A DNA stretch of 64,000 bases from JAAYEL01 sp964345835 (GTDB lineage Bacteria; Bacillota; Clostridia; Tissierellales; Peptoniphilaceae). Location of the stretch: the NCBI GenBank assembly GCA_964345835.1, contig CAYFSL010000001.1:97575-161574 (forward strand), given 5' to 3'. The notes below the pieces were generated by a model that saw only the letters and a list, made by a program, of their open reading frames with translations, was not told the DNA's origin and searched no databases. Positions within the stretch are counted from its first letter, which is position 1. The number at the start of each line of letters is the position of its first letter. This document shows positions 25,038 to 34,730 of this stretch, one piece after another. A program made the position numbers and the translations under genes.

Positions 25038-26265
25038 CACTTCCTCCATTTGATGAGTTAATACCAGCAAGATAGGCTGTTGAATAGGCGACCTGTAGGT
25101 TGTAGCCACCAGTATAGGCATCTACATCAATAATTTCTCCCGCAAAATAAAGTCCTTCAACTAACTTGCTTTCCATTGTGGAAGGATTGATTTCCTTGAT
25201 ATTTACCCCACCGCTAGTAATTATAGCATATTTAAGGTCATTTAGACCCTTGAAATTAATCTTAAACTCCTTAAAGGCCATAAGTATACGGTGTCTTTCT
25301 TCCTTACTGATTTGATGGCCTTTTTTATCCCTATCGACTTCTGCCATTTCTAGCAAGGGAACTATTAATGGTTGAAGAGTCAAGGCTTGAATAATAGTAG
25401 AGATATTTTTATTGGGTGACTTTGAAAGTTCCCTTACAAGTCTTTTATCTAAGGTGACCTGGTCTAGAGCAGGCTTTAGGTCAATATGCATGTCATTAAC
25501 CTGGTCTTCATTTTTATTGATTATAGAAGAAGCTGTAAGGACAATTGGACCGCTAATCCCTTTGTCTGTAAAAAGCATTTCCCCAAAAAGTGAATACTTC
25601 TTCTTTTTTATCTTGTAATTTAGGCAGACATTTTTTAAGCTGACTCCTTTTAAATCCTTAATGAATTGGTCTTTAAGGATAATATCTACAAGGGCCGGTT
25701 TAGGAGTAATTATCTTGTGACCAAGAGACCTGGCAAAGTCGTAGCCTTCCCCTGTCGATCCAGTTACTGGGTAAGACTTACCTCCAGTCGCTATTATGAC
25801 CTTATCAAAATTTAATATGCCAGATTTTCGAGTATGGACTGAAAAACTTTGTCGATTTTTTTCGATTTGTGTTACTTCAGTATTAAGCATAATTTTAACT
25901 GACTTATTATCTAATATTTTATTTAGGGTCTTGATTACATCTGATGACTTATCGGAAACAGGAAATACCCTATCCCCTCTTTCGACTTTAGTTCTAAGAC
26001 CATTGTTATTAAGCAGGCTGATAATATCTTGGTTAGTAAAAGAATTAAAAGCTGAATACATAAACTTTTTATTAGTAATTACCTGGTCTAAGATTTCAGT
26101 CATTGGTCTTATATTTGTGATATTACACCTGCCTTTACCAGTTATATAAAGCTTTTTCCCCAATTTTTCATTTTTTTCAATCAAGTAGACCTGGTTAGAC
26201 TTATCAGCGGCATATATTGCCGATATCATGCCAGCAGGTCCCCCTCCTATGACGGCGATTTTCAT
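25030..26265 (-). CDS. HI0933/BaiN-family FAD-dependent oxidoreductase
   Basis: 411-aa flavoprotein. The N-terminal dinucleotide-binding motif IGGGPAGMISAIYAA is at about 6-20, followed by LIEKNEKLGKKLYITGKGRCNIT, diagnostic of the HI0933/YhiN group. The C-terminal AGEIIDVDAYTGGYNLQ closes the FAD site. The physiological substrate is unknown. GAGGTGG precedes the ATG. Embedded in the efp-to-plsC run. Confidence 0.85.
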   Translation of the reverse strand: MKIAVIGGGPAGMISAIYAADKSNQVYLIEKNEKLGKKLYITGKGRCNITNIRPMTEILDQVITNKKFMYSAFNSFTNQDIISLLNNNGLRTKVERGDRVFPVSDKSSDVIKTLNKILDNKSVKIMLNTEVTQIEKNRQSFSVHTRKSGILNFDKVIIATGGKSYPVTGSTGEGYDFARSLGHKIITPKPALVDIILKDQFIKDLKGVSLKNVCLNYKIKKKKYSLFGEMLFTDKGISGPIVLTASSIINKNEDQVNDMHIDLKPALDQVTLDKRLVRELSKSPNKNISTIIQALTLQPLIVPLLEMAEVDRDKKGHQISKEERHRILMAFKEFKINFKGLNDLKYAIITSGGVNIKEINPSTMESKLVEGLYFAGEIIDVDAYTGGYNLQVAYSTAYLAGINSSNGGSDV

Positions 26266-26280
26266 ATTTCCACCTCAAAT

Positions 26281-26973
26281 TTATATGCTATATAGGTAGG
26301 TTATTTCATCGTTTGTTAAGTGCCTATATTGACCTTCTTTTAAGCCAGCTAGATTTAAACTGGCAATAGCAGTTCTCTTAAGGTCAAGGACATGATAGCC
26401 TAAGGCATGAAACATCCTCCTAATCTGTCTTTTTTTTCCTTCTGAAATTTTTATTATTATTTTTTTTTGATTATCAGTAAAAGTTAAATAAGAAGGTGCC
26501 GTGATATAGTCCCCTATATCAATCCCCCTTCTAAACTTACTCTCAAACCCCCTATTAAAATCCTTGTTTAACAAAACTTCATATGTCTTAAAAATCTGGT
26601 TTTTAGGGTGCATTATTCTATTGTAGAGGTCTCCATCATTTGTGATTAAGATTAAACCCCTGCTATCCATATCCAACCTTCCTATTGAAAACAACTTGTA
26701 GTCAAGGTCAATTAAGTCAAATATAGTCTTATCAGCAAATAGATCATTATTTGTGCAGGCATATCCTTTAGGCTTATTAAGCATTAGGTAGATTTTTTCT
26801 TCTACCAATGATATTTTTATATCATCAACTGTTACATAGTCATTTTCTTCTACCTGGTAACCTGGTTCTGTTAAAATTTCACCGTTTACCTTAACTCTTC
26901 CGGCATCTATTAGTCTATCCGCTTGCCTTCTGGAAGATATCCCACACTTTGCTATATACTTATTTATCCTCAT
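26281..26973 (-). CDS. Pseudouridine synthase, RluB/RsuA family
   Basis: Isomerises a uridine in rRNA, most likely 23S (RluB-like, inferred from the scpAB-rluB order common in Firmicutes). 230 aa. The N-terminal S4 domain (MRINKYIAKCGISSRRQADRLI) is followed by the catalytic Asp in GRLDMDSRGLILITNDG and by KKRQIRRM near residue 190. It overlaps scpB by 14 bases. Confidence 0.9.
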   Translation of the reverse strand: MRINKYIAKCGISSRRQADRLIDAGRVKVNGEILTEPGYQVEENDYVTVDDIKISLVEEKIYLMLNKPKGYACTNNDLFADKTIFDLIDLDYKLFSIGRLDMDSRGLILITNDGDLYNRIMHPKNQIFKTYEVLLNKDFNRGFESKFRRGIDIGDYITAPSYLTFTDNQKKIIIKISEGKKRQIRRMFHALGYHVLDLKRTAIASLNLAGLKEGQYRHLTNDEITYLYSI

Positions 26974-27526
26974 CTACTAATTCTTCATCTCCTATTAAAA
27001 ATTCATCTAGAGCTTCTAGTTGGTCAACGGATGGAAGATCTTCAATTGAGGAAATATCGAATAAGGACAAAAATTCGTTTGTTGTCCCATATAAAATTGG
27101 CTTTCCTATTTTTTCTAACCTTCCGACTTCTTTTATGAGTTTCTTATTGAGAAGGGTATCGATAGAGCTATAGCTTTTAACCCCTCTAATATCATCGATC
27201 TCAACTCTTGTTATAGGTTGCTTATAAGCTATTAGGGCAAGAACTTCCATGGAAGAGTTTGATAAGGTCTTAGACCTTGTCTTCTTTAGCAATTTAGATA
27301 TGAACTTGTCGTGGTCTGGTCTAGTAGACAATTGCACATAATCATTATAGTTATTAAGAACTATTCCCCTTCTATAATGGTTATATTCTTCTTCTAATTG
27401 ATTTAATAACTTCCTAGTATAGGACCTGTCTTTCTCAATTATTTTCGCTAATTCATCTATATGGATTGGCTCAGCCCAGACAAAAAGCACAGCCTCTAAA
27501 ATTGAAATATATTCTCTATCGTTCAT
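26960..27526 (-). CDS. scpB: Segregation and condensation protein B
   Basis: Winged-helix subunit that binds ScpA within the SMC-ScpAB chromosome condensation complex. 188 aa. Two winged helices; SNSSMEVLALIAYKQPITRVEIDDIRG is the characteristic segment. ATG 27526 follows GAGG by six bases; an ATG five codons earlier (27541) is less well placed. Overlaps scpA by 11 bases. Confidence 0.93.
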   Translation of the reverse strand: MNDREYISILEAVLFVWAEPIHIDELAKIIEKDRSYTRKLLNQLEEEYNHYRRGIVLNNYNDYVQLSTRPDHDKFISKLLKKTRSKTLSNSSMEVLALIAYKQPITRVEIDDIRGVKSYSSIDTLLNKKLIKEVGRLEKIGKPILYGTTNEFLSLFDISSIEDLPSVDQLEALDEFLIGDEELVDEDK

Positions 27527-28256
27527 CAGCTTCCTCTTCATTAAGTTTAACTTTTATCTCTAATGTATCCCTATCTTGTAAAATGTATAGTTTTTTTGTC
27601 TTTGATAATTCCAGGATAGAAAGAAAAATGACTATTACTTCAGACTTGTTTTTCGCCCTTTTTATAATTGAACTAATATTTAGCAGCTTTTTCTCAAGAA
27701 GCTTGTTTTGAATCTTACGGTTGTAATCTTCTAAGGAATATTCCTCGACATTAAGGATCTTATCCACCTTAAACTCAAATTCATGGGTAGATTTAACTAT
27801 AAGTGATTCAAGGCTTAATTTTAAAAGATCTACATCGTAGACAATTTCATCGTCGATTTCTTCTTCCCTATACTTATTAAGATCTTCTTGAAGCTTAGAA
27901 TGTTTTTTAAGTCCTTCTTTTTCGAATTTTCTCAATTCAATTACTATTTTTTTTATCTTTTTATATTCAACCAATCTTCTTACAAGCTCATCCTTGCTTA
28001 TTTCATCTTCCTGGTCTTCTTCAAATTCTATGCTGTCTTTTACAAGACTTTTGGCTTTTATAATTAACAGGCTTGCAGCTATAACTATAAAATCAGTTAT
28101 TTCATCTGAAGGAATCTTCATAGAATTGATTTCTTTAATATATGAGTTTGTGATTTCCGATATCCTAATATCATAGATATCCATTTTTGATTTTTCAATC
28201 AAATCTAAGAGCAAGTCAAAGGGACCATAGAATTCCCCAGTTCTAACATTTTTCAT
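27516..28256 (-). CDS. scpA: Segregation and condensation protein A
   Basis: Kleisin subunit bridging SMC heads. 246 aa. The N-terminal SMC-binding region FYGPFDLLLDLIEKSKMDIYDI is typical; an acidic middle and a C-terminal winged helix follow. A weak SD (TTGAGAATATATT) precedes the ATG. Immediately upstream of scpB. Confidence 0.93.
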   Translation of the reverse strand: MKNVRTGEFYGPFDLLLDLIEKSKMDIYDIRISEITNSYIKEINSMKIPSDEITDFIVIAASLLIIKAKSLVKDSIEFEEDQEDEISKDELVRRLVEYKKIKKIVIELRKFEKEGLKKHSKLQEDLNKYREEEIDDEIVYDVDLLKLSLESLIVKSTHEFEFKVDKILNVEEYSLEDYNRKIQNKLLEKKLLNISSIIKRAKNKSEVIVIFLSILELSKTKKLYILQDRDTLEIKVKLNEEEADER

Positions 28257-28280
28257 AATATATTCTCAAAATCCAATTTA

Positions 28281-28880
28281 TTATATCCATATTTTAACTA
28301 AAAAGACATATATTTTTTCTACAATATTAAAAATAAAGCCAGTATTCCTATTAATCAAGATAAAGGCTATCAAAAAAATATAAGAGTATCGCTCATACTT
28401 ATATATAAAGTATTCAAATTTATATGGTAAAATGCTTGCCAAGACCTTTGACCCATCAAGGGGCGGAATAGGTATAAGGTTAAATACCATAAAAATCAGT
28501 CCATAAATAGCTAGCAAGTTAAATAAATGAGCAAAAACGCCCAAGTGATTATTAAACTTAACTAATATGGCAATTGATATAAAGGCTGTTATAAAGTTTG
28601 TAACAACCCCTGCAATAGAAACTAGGAAAAGTCCGAGTCTCCTATTTTTGAAATTTCTTTCATCAATGGGTACAGGCTTTGCCCATCCAAACTTGAAAAC
28701 TATAAGGCAAAGAGTTCCTGCCAAGTCTAAATGCCTAAGTGGATTAAAGGATAACCTCCCCATATCTTTAGCCGTCCTATCCCCATTTAAATATGCCACA
28801 TAGCCATGGGCAACTTCATGGGTTATTAGAGTAAAAAGAAGGGCAAAAACCATTATCAATGTTTCCGTTATCTTAGTCAT
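28281..28880 (-). CDS. Site-2-protease-family membrane metalloprotease (M50)
   Basis: 199-aa multi-pass membrane zinc protease of the small YwhC-like group. The zinc motif HEVAH (HExxH) is at about residues 21-25, and the third-ligand motif NLIPIPPLDGSKVL lies near 135-148. Neighbouring scpAB and a NUDIX gene is a common clostridial order. The substrate is unknown. The start overlaps the NUDIX stop by four bases. Confidence 0.87.
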   Translation of the reverse strand: MTKITETLIMVFALLFTLITHEVAHGYVAYLNGDRTAKDMGRLSFNPLRHLDLAGTLCLIVFKFGWAKPVPIDERNFKNRRLGLFLVSIAGVVTNFITAFISIAILVKFNNHLGVFAHLFNLLAIYGLIFMVFNLIPIPPLDGSKVLASILPYKFEYFIYKYERYSYIFLIAFILINRNTGFIFNIVEKIYVFLVKIWI

Positions 28881-29425
28881 ATTTTATACTTCCTAGCTGC
28901 AAATAGAATGCCTATAACAGTTTTAGCATCATTGATCTCAAAGTTTTCAACCATTTCAAGAGCCTTGGTTAAAGAGACTTCTTCCACCTCTAAAAATTCA
29001 CTTTCATCAAGATCTAATTTTGAAACTTCAAGTTGGTCAGTAAAGAAAATAGATAGTTTTTCATCAGTAAACCCCGGGGAAGCGTAGGCTTCAACTACCA
29101 ATTCAAGGTTTAGAGGCTTAAATCCTGCCTCTTCTTGTAATTCTCTAGTTGCTGTATCTGAAATATTCTCACCTACCTCAACAATTCCTGCTGGTATCTC
29201 ATAAATTGCCTTATTTATAGCCTTCCTAAACTGTTTAATAAGGATAATGTTTTGTTCGTTTGTAATGGCTACAATCCCTACTCCCCTAGCGTGTTCAACT
29301 ATCTCTCTTTTAGCATATATCTGACCAGGAAGCTCGACTGTCTCGACCTTGACCTTGATTATCTTTCCCTCATAGATTTTTTCTGATTTAATAGTATGTT
29401 CTTCAACTACTTTATTATGATTCAT
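28877..29425 (-). CDS. NUDIX hydrolase (ADP-ribose pyrophosphatase type)
   Basis: About 182 aa, close to B. subtilis NudF. The complete NUDIX box G-x5-E-x7-REL-x-EE-x-GF is seen from GIVEVGEN to QEEAGF (near 92-114 from this start). I chose ATG 29425 (MNHNKVVEEHTI) by comparison with family N-termini; another ATG five codons upstream (29440) is possible. Overlaps or abuts the recN stop. Confidence 0.87.
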   Translation of the reverse strand: MNHNKVVEEHTIKSEKIYEGKIIKVKVETVELPGQIYAKREIVEHARGVGIVAITNEQNIILIKQFRKAINKAIYEIPAGIVEVGENISDTATRELQEEAGFKPLNLELVVEAYASPGFTDEKLSIFFTDQLEVSKLDLDESEFLEVEEVSLTKALEMVENFEINDAKTVIGILFAARKYKI

Positions 29426-29426
29426 A

Positions 29427-31091
29427 TTATTTCTTAGCATTTGATATTAATTCTTCGGCCGATTTAATGGTTGAATCGGTAATCGTAGAACCACTTATCA
29501 ATCTTGCTACCTCCAATATCTTTTCTTGATCCTCTAGTTTACTAATCTTAGATAGGGTGTTTTTATCATTCATTGTCTTTTCGATTAGATAGTGGCTGTC
29601 GGACTTACATGCAATTTGAGGTAGATGGGTTATTACAATCAACTGTCTCTTTTTTGAGATTTTAACAAGCTTATCTCCTACAACATCTGCCGTCATCCCG
29701 CTAATACCAGTATCTATTTCATCAAATACAAGGGTCTGGACATCTTCATAGTCTGCTAACACCGCTTTTAATGCTAACATAAATCTAGAAATTTCTCCAC
29801 CAGAAGCAACTGAGGCTAAACTTCTCATTTCCTGACCCTTATTAGTTGAAATAAGAAAGTCAATCCTGTCAAATCCTTGATCACTAACCTGGTCAGTCCT
29901 CTCAAGCTCAATTATAAAATCAATATTTTTCATATTCATTTCCTTTAGCTCACCTAGGATTTTTTTCTGAAGTTGTCCTATTATTTTTTTTCTAAGATTA
30001 TGTAGCTTATTAGCAAGGTCTATGTTGTCCTCATCGATATCCTTAATTTTAGTGTTTAATTGTCCTCTTAAAGATTCGATGTTATTAATCTTATTGAGTT
30101 TTTCTCTAGCATGTAGATAGAAATTTTTAATCTCTTCAACATCTGCCCCATACTTTCTCTTAAGATTTTGAAATTGAACAAATATATCTTCAATTTCTTT
30201 AAGTCTTTCTTCGTCTATATCAATAGTATATGAGTATTGGTCAATGTCTCTTGACAAATCATTTACCGCCTCACTAATATCTACAATCCTTTCCTCAAAC
30301 TCCTTAATCTGACCATCATATTGGTCAATATCGACAAGGGTTGTATAAATTTCATTTATGTAGTCCTTCAGTGAAGACCTTTGATATCCCTCTGTAAAGA
30401 TTGCTTTTATCTGGTCGATACCCCTGATTATCTCAGTCATATTGGCTAGTTTCTTATACTCGATATCTAAATCCTCTTGATTAAAATTATCAAAATCAAA
30501 AGCCTCTATCTCCTCTATTTGAAACTGTAAAATATCAGCTTCCCTTAAAGCTTCTTCTGGATTTAAATTGATCTCAGATAACTCCCTTTCATATACCTGC
30601 TTTTGTTTAAGGTTAGCTCTTAAGCTTTCTTTTATCTTTATACTTTCTTCATCAAAAGAATCTATAATCTTCAAGTAATTAGACTTATTCAAGACAATTA
30701 GTTGGGAGTGCTGCCCATGAATATCCATTAGTGACTGACTTAAGTCTTCAAGGTCAGATATGTTAAAAGACCTATTATTAACTTTTATAATAGATGTGCT
30801 TGGACTAATTTTCCTGCTTATAATTATGTTGTCACCTTCAGATAGTCCATACCTTTCTAACAAATCTTTTTGATTGTTAATTGGGGTGAAAGTCGCTTCT
30901 ATCACTGTCTCTTTAGCAAAGTTTCCAATTATTGACTTGTTGACCCTTCCACCAAGGACTAAACTCATAGCCCTTAGTAAAATACTTTTACCAGATCCAG
31001 TTTCACCGGAGATAATATTTAAGCCCTCTTCAAAGTCAATGTTTATTTCATCGAAAAGGGCAAAATTTTTCAAATATAAATTTATCAGCAT
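29427..31091 (-). CDS. recN: DNA repair protein RecN
   Basis: SMC-like ATPase acting in double-strand break repair. 554 aa. Walker A GETGSGKSILL near 31-41, two coiled-coil arms (about 150-360), ABC signature ASGGEISRFMLALK and Walker B LVFDEIDTGISG. It starts one base after the argR stop; the argR-recN pairing is conserved in Firmicutes. No LexA box is visible at this locus. Confidence 0.95.
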   Translation of the reverse strand: MLINLYLKNFALFDEINIDFEEGLNIISGETGSGKSILLRAMSLVLGGRVNKSIIGNFAKETVIEATFTPINNQKDLLERYGLSEGDNIIISRKISPSTSIIKVNNRSFNISDLEDLSQSLMDIHGQHSQLIVLNKSNYLKIIDSFDEESIKIKESLRANLKQKQVYERELSEINLNPEEALREADILQFQIEEIEAFDFDNFNQEDLDIEYKKLANMTEIIRGIDQIKAIFTEGYQRSSLKDYINEIYTTLVDIDQYDGQIKEFEERIVDISEAVNDLSRDIDQYSYTIDIDEERLKEIEDIFVQFQNLKRKYGADVEEIKNFYLHAREKLNKINNIESLRGQLNTKIKDIDEDNIDLANKLHNLRKKIIGQLQKKILGELKEMNMKNIDFIIELERTDQVSDQGFDRIDFLISTNKGQEMRSLASVASGGEISRFMLALKAVLADYEDVQTLVFDEIDTGISGMTADVVGDKLVKISKKRQLIVITHLPQIACKSDSHYLIEKTMNDKNTLSKISKLEDQEKILEVARLISGSTITDSTIKSAEELISNAKK

Positions 31092-31092
31092 A

Positions 31093-31545
31093 TTAAATTG
31101 AAATATTCCTAATTTTTTCTACGATGTCTTCAAGTTCATAGCCATCTTCAACTTCAATAAATATTGTATCATGACCGGTTATAATACCAGCTATACCTTC
31201 TATTTTAGCATTAGTGATAGTCCATCCACATACAGTTGCAGTGTAGGAAATTGTTTTAATAATAATCATTTCCCTATTAATTTTAAGACTTAAAACTGCG
31301 GATTTAAAAATTTTGTTCAGTCTTTCGTTAAGGCTGTCGTGCATAGTATCTAAAACTGTGTATTTATAAAGTCCATCAGGTGTTTGAACCTTAGTGATAC
31401 GCAATTCCTTAATATCTCTGGATATTGTTGCTTGAGTCGCTGTAACCCCATTTTCCTTCAATAATTCTGCTAGTTCTTCTTGTGTCTCTGTATCGTGATG
31501 TTCGATCAACGATAGGATTAGTCTTTGTCTATCATATTTTTTCAT
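31093..31545 (-). CDS. argR: Arginine repressor ArgR/AhrC
   Basis: Arginine-responsive repressor, 150 aa. The N-terminal winged helix carries TQEELAELLKENGVTATQAT and ISRDIKELRI. The C-terminal hexamerisation/arginine domain ends in GIITGHDTIFIEVED (canonical GTIAGDDT). AAGGAG lies before the ATG. No arginine biosynthesis genes are in the window. Confidence 0.93.
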   Translation of the reverse strand: MKKYDRQRLILSLIEHHDTETQEELAELLKENGVTATQATISRDIKELRITKVQTPDGLYKYTVLDTMHDSLNERLNKIFKSAVLSLKINREMIIIKTISYTATVCGWTITNAKIEGIAGIITGHDTIFIEVEDGYELEDIVEKIRNISI

Positions 31546-31555
31546 TGTTTTCTCC

Positions 31556-32395
31556 TTAATACTCTCTCCCTATTAAGTATTTAACCAGTTTAACTAGGAA
31601 ATCATTTCCCTCATATCGCTGTAGTATGTCAATAGCTTTTTGACTGTAAGAATTTATTAGCTCGACTGTATCTTTTTCACCTGCATAGGAAATATAAGTT
31701 ATTTTATTGATTTCCTTGTCCTCATCCAAGTCTAATAAATCATCCTGTAGTTGAAAACATAGGCCAATGTAGTAGCCTAGCTTTTTCATATCTTCGACAA
31801 TATCTTCATTTGAGTTAGATAGGTAGGCCCCAGCTATACAGGCTGCAGTAATTAGAGCTCCCGTCTTTTTTTCGTACATATCTAATACTTCATTGCTATT
31901 TTTTGAAAGCTCTAAAGAATCTATAACTTGTCCGCCAATCATTCCATGAATACCTGAATATTTAGATATTGCTTGACCAGCCATACTTGCATAGTGCATT
32001 TTCTTATAATCTTCAGATTTAGAAACTTGATCAAACAATATTTCATAGGCTTTATTAAGAAGGCTATCTCCAGCTAAAACAGCCATAGCTTCTCCATATT
32101 TCTTATGAACAGTAAGCCTACCTCTCCTATAGTCATCGTCATCCATGCAAGGAAGGTCATCGTGGATAAGAGAATAGTTATGAATTAGTTCTAATGCAAT
32201 TGCAAATTCTATAACGCCTTCTTGAAGATCGCCAGCAGATAGCATTTTTGCTACTTCTATTAAAATAATAGGTCTTATTCTCTTTCCTTCTTTAATAGAG
32301 TAATTCAAGATTTGTGAAAACCCGTCCTCATCCCCGAAGTAGTCGATAAATTTACTATTGAAAAAATCTAGACTTTCTATATATTCTGCAAACAT
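31556..32395 (-). CDS. ispA: Polyprenyl synthetase (farnesyl/geranyl diphosphate synthase)
   Basis: Condenses isopentenyl diphosphate with allylic diphosphates. 279 aa. The first aspartate-rich motif DDLPCMDDDD is near residue 83 (the FPPS-type spaced form) and the second, LQDDLLD, near 220. It starts two bases after the xseB stop, with AAGGATT upstream. The xseAB-ispA order is typical. Confidence 0.92.
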   Translation of the reverse strand: MFAEYIESLDFFNSKFIDYFGDEDGFSQILNYSIKEGKRIRPIILIEVAKMLSAGDLQEGVIEFAIALELIHNYSLIHDDLPCMDDDDYRRGRLTVHKKYGEAMAVLAGDSLLNKAYEILFDQVSKSEDYKKMHYASMAGQAISKYSGIHGMIGGQVIDSLELSKNSNEVLDMYEKKTGALITAACIAGAYLSNSNEDIVEDMKKLGYYIGLCFQLQDDLLDLDEDKEINKITYISYAGEKDTVELINSYSQKAIDILQRYEGNDFLVKLVKYLIGREY

Positions 32396-32397
32396 AA

Positions 32398-32583
32398 TTA
32401 ATCCTTCATACTTTCAATTTCTAGCTTTGCTTCATCTAAGATTGACTTCAACTTGCCATATACTTCCTTGCTTTTCTTGTACTTTTCCATGGCTTCATCA
32501 AGGCTTATATCTTCACTTTTCATGCTTTCAGAGATAGATAAGTATTCCTTATAGTATTTTTCATAATCTTTTTTATCAATCAT
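32398..32583 (-). CDS. xseB: Exodeoxyribonuclease VII small subunit
   Basis: 61-aa helical subunit that assembles with XseA. The SISLDEAMEKYK-like segment appears as DISLDEAMEKYKKSK. ATG 32583 follows TTGGAG by seven bases and overlaps the xseA stop; a longer reading to 32652 lies in xseA and is spurious. Confidence 0.88.
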   Translation of the reverse strand: MIDKKDYEKYYKEYLSISESMKSEDISLDEAMEKYKKSKEVYGKLKSILDEAKLEIESMKD

Positions 32584-33748
32584 ATATTTGCTCCAATACC
32601 TCAATCTTATATTTATTAAAATTATTTGCAATATAGTAGCTATCGCCAACATTTACATTATCGAGGTCGATTTGTTTACCTGATAAGTCTAGTAATTTTA
32701 TCATGTGACTTTCCTGTATTTGAATAAAGTTTTTCTCTATCTCGTCTCTTAAAAAATCTATCTTATTTTTTTTAAGCTGAATTTTCCTATTAATTAAAAA
32801 ATAAAGAAAATGGTTTATTTCTGAAAGCTTCGATAAATCGTTGTAGATAAATTTACTAGGTGAATTATTCTCTATTTCTAATTTTAAGAGATTTAGATCT
32901 TTACTTTTATCATCTAATATTCTTCTAATGAATTTATCAGAGTCAACATTAATTGAGTTTATCTCTGCTAAGCTATTCGAAAAATTTTTTGCGATGTATT
33001 CGGCAGCTTTAGTTGGCGTAGACAATCTTAAATCACTGACTAGGTCTGCAATAGATAAATCCCTTTCATGACCCAAAGCAGAAATAAGGGGGGTTCGAAG
33101 CTTGAATATGGCATCTGCTATATCTTCTTCGAGAAATACACTTAGGTCTTCGTTGGACCCCCCGCCCCTAGTCAGGACAATGAGGTCAAGTCCCATCATA
33201 TCAAGCACTTCCAATCCCTTGCATATGTCATCTTTAGCCTGATCTCCTTGAACAAATGAAGAATATAGGCTGATTGTTGCCAGTGGATAGGAAGTTGTCA
33301 AAATACTAATGAAATCAGTATATGCTGCGGATTTGTCACTGGTTAGCAGACCGATATTTATAGGAAATTCTGGTATAGGTTTTTTATTTCTTTCGTCAAA
33401 ATACCCTTTTTTTTCTAGCTTGTTTTTAAGTTTCTCCAGTTCGATTGCCTGGATACCTTGTCCAATATTATCTATTGATTTGACAATTATTTGATACTTG
33501 CTTGATCTAGGATAAATCGTCAGCGATCCTTTAAGCTTTATCTGATCTCCTGATTTAATATCTATATCGTCAGAAAAATAAATGCATGATATGAGATCCT
33601 GATCTTCTTTTAAATCGAAGAATAAGAATCTATTTCTATGGCAATTTGTAACTTCTCCAACTATATAGACATTATTTAAGATGGGATCTGTAGTTACCGA
33701 CCTTTTAATATAGTTATTTAGCTCTTTTACTGATAATGGTCTTCTCAT
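32576..33748 (-). CDS. xseA: Exodeoxyribonuclease VII large subunit
   Basis: Catalytic subunit degrading single-stranded DNA. 390 aa, shorter than the roughly 450 of Bacillus, apparently through a reduced C-terminal coiled coil. An N-terminal OB fold (VYIVGEVTNCHRNR) precedes the catalytic core with LTRGGGSNEDLSVF and SALGHERDLSIADLVSDLR-like motifs. The start overlaps nusB by four bases. Confidence 0.93.
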   Translation of the reverse strand: MRRPLSVKELNNYIKRSVTTDPILNNVYIVGEVTNCHRNRFLFFDLKEDQDLISCIYFSDDIDIKSGDQIKLKGSLTIYPRSSKYQIIVKSIDNIGQGIQAIELEKLKNKLEKKGYFDERNKKPIPEFPINIGLLTSDKSAAYTDFISILTTSYPLATISLYSSFVQGDQAKDDICKGLEVLDMMGLDLIVLTRGGGSNEDLSVFLEEDIADAIFKLRTPLISALGHERDLSIADLVSDLRLSTPTKAAEYIAKNFSNSLAEINSINVDSDKFIRRILDDKSKDLNLLKLEIENNSPSKFIYNDLSKLSEINHFLYFLINRKIQLKKNKIDFLRDEIEKNFIQIQESHMIKLLDLSGKQIDLDNVNVGDSYYIANNFNKYKIEVLEQIYD

Positions 33749-34137
33749 TTCTGGTCCTTATCCAGAGAGGATAAGACTCCATTTATTAATTTATATGAGT
33801 CTTCCCTGGAATACTTCTTTGCAATTTCTACAGCCTCATTTATTGAGACGTTCGTAGGAACTGTTTTTGAAACTACAAACTCATTAACTGAATTCCTGAT
33901 GATTGCCCTATCAAGGGCAGGTATTTTGTCTATGCTCTTATTTTTAAGATACTTATTAATAAGTTGATCGATAAACTCTAGATTATTAAATGTTTGAAAA
34001 AGAGAATCACTTATAAAGTCCTGTTGCTCAAGATTGTGGTTAAGGAGAATGCCTTCTACATCTTCAGAAGTCAATCCCTTTATATCCATTTCATAGAGGA
34101 CTTTAACAATCCATTCCCTCTGAGTCTTTCTATCCAT
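33745..34137 (-). CDS. nusB: Transcription antitermination factor NusB
   Basis: All-helical 130-aa RNA-binding protein that pairs with S10 (NusE) on boxA. Recognised by QREWIVKVLYEMDIKG at the N-terminus and SINEAVEIAKKYS at about 100-112. AAGGG lies nine bases before the ATG. Three bases downstream of efp. Confidence 0.92.
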   Translation of the reverse strand: MDRKTQREWIVKVLYEMDIKGLTSEDVEGILLNHNLEQQDFISDSLFQTFNNLEFIDQLINKYLKNKSIDKIPALDRAIIRNSVNEFVVSKTVPTNVSINEAVEIAKKYSREDSYKLINGVLSSLDKDQK

Positions 34138-34140
34138 CTA

Positions 34141-34698
34141 TTAAACCCTTGATAGATACTCTTCAGTCCTTGTATCTATTTTTATCTTGTCACCAATATT
34201 TACGAATAAAGGAACGTTAATTTTAGCCCCTGTTTCAACTACAGCTGGTTTAGTTGCACCTGTTGCAGTATCTCCCTTAAATCCTGGTTCTGTTTCTGTT
34301 ACTTCTAGCTCAACAAAGTTTGGAGCTTCCACAGAAAAAGGCTTTTCTTGATAAAATCTTATTGTCGCCATCTCATTTTCCTTTATAAATTTTATGGCAT
34401 CTTCAACTGATTCGTATTCAAGAGGAATTTGGTCGTAAGTTTCTGGGTTCATAAAGTAATAAAGGGTTCCATCGTTATATAAGTATTGCATTTGCTTAGT
34501 TTCAATTCTTGCTTCTTGGAACTTATCATTAGGATTGAAAGTTACATCCTTTGCTCCACCATTCATTACAGATCTTATTTTTGCCCTAACAAAAGCAGCT
34601 CCTTTTCCAGGCTTTACGTGTTGGAAATCAACGATTTGCCACACATCTCCATCCCATTCAAAAGTAGTTCCTTTTCTTAAATCATTTGCTCCTATCAT
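34141..34698 (-). CDS. efp: Elongation factor P
   Basis: Rescues ribosomes stalled at polyproline. 185 aa, three beta-barrel domains. The modified residue position is Lys32 in KPGKGAAFVR, as in Bacillus. ATG 34698 follows GGAGG by five bases; four extra codons to 34710 would swallow the SD. First gene of the 15-gene run, with its own promoter. Confidence 0.95.
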   Translation of the reverse strand: MIGANDLRKGTTFEWDGDVWQIVDFQHVKPGKGAAFVRAKIRSVMNGGAKDVTFNPNDKFQEARIETKQMQYLYNDGTLYYFMNPETYDQIPLEYESVEDAIKFIKENEMATIRFYQEKPFSVEAPNFVELEVTETEPGFKGDTATGATKPAVVETGAKINVPLFVNIGDKIKIDTRTEEYLSRV

Positions 34699-34730
34699 AG
34701 TATCCTCCAATTAATATATATTCATCATAA

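Noticed and set aside
25038..25121. Long N-terminal extension of cmk
   Set aside because: The added residues lie in the 3' end of the upstream oxidoreductase gene and do not resemble Cmk; SD supports 25037.
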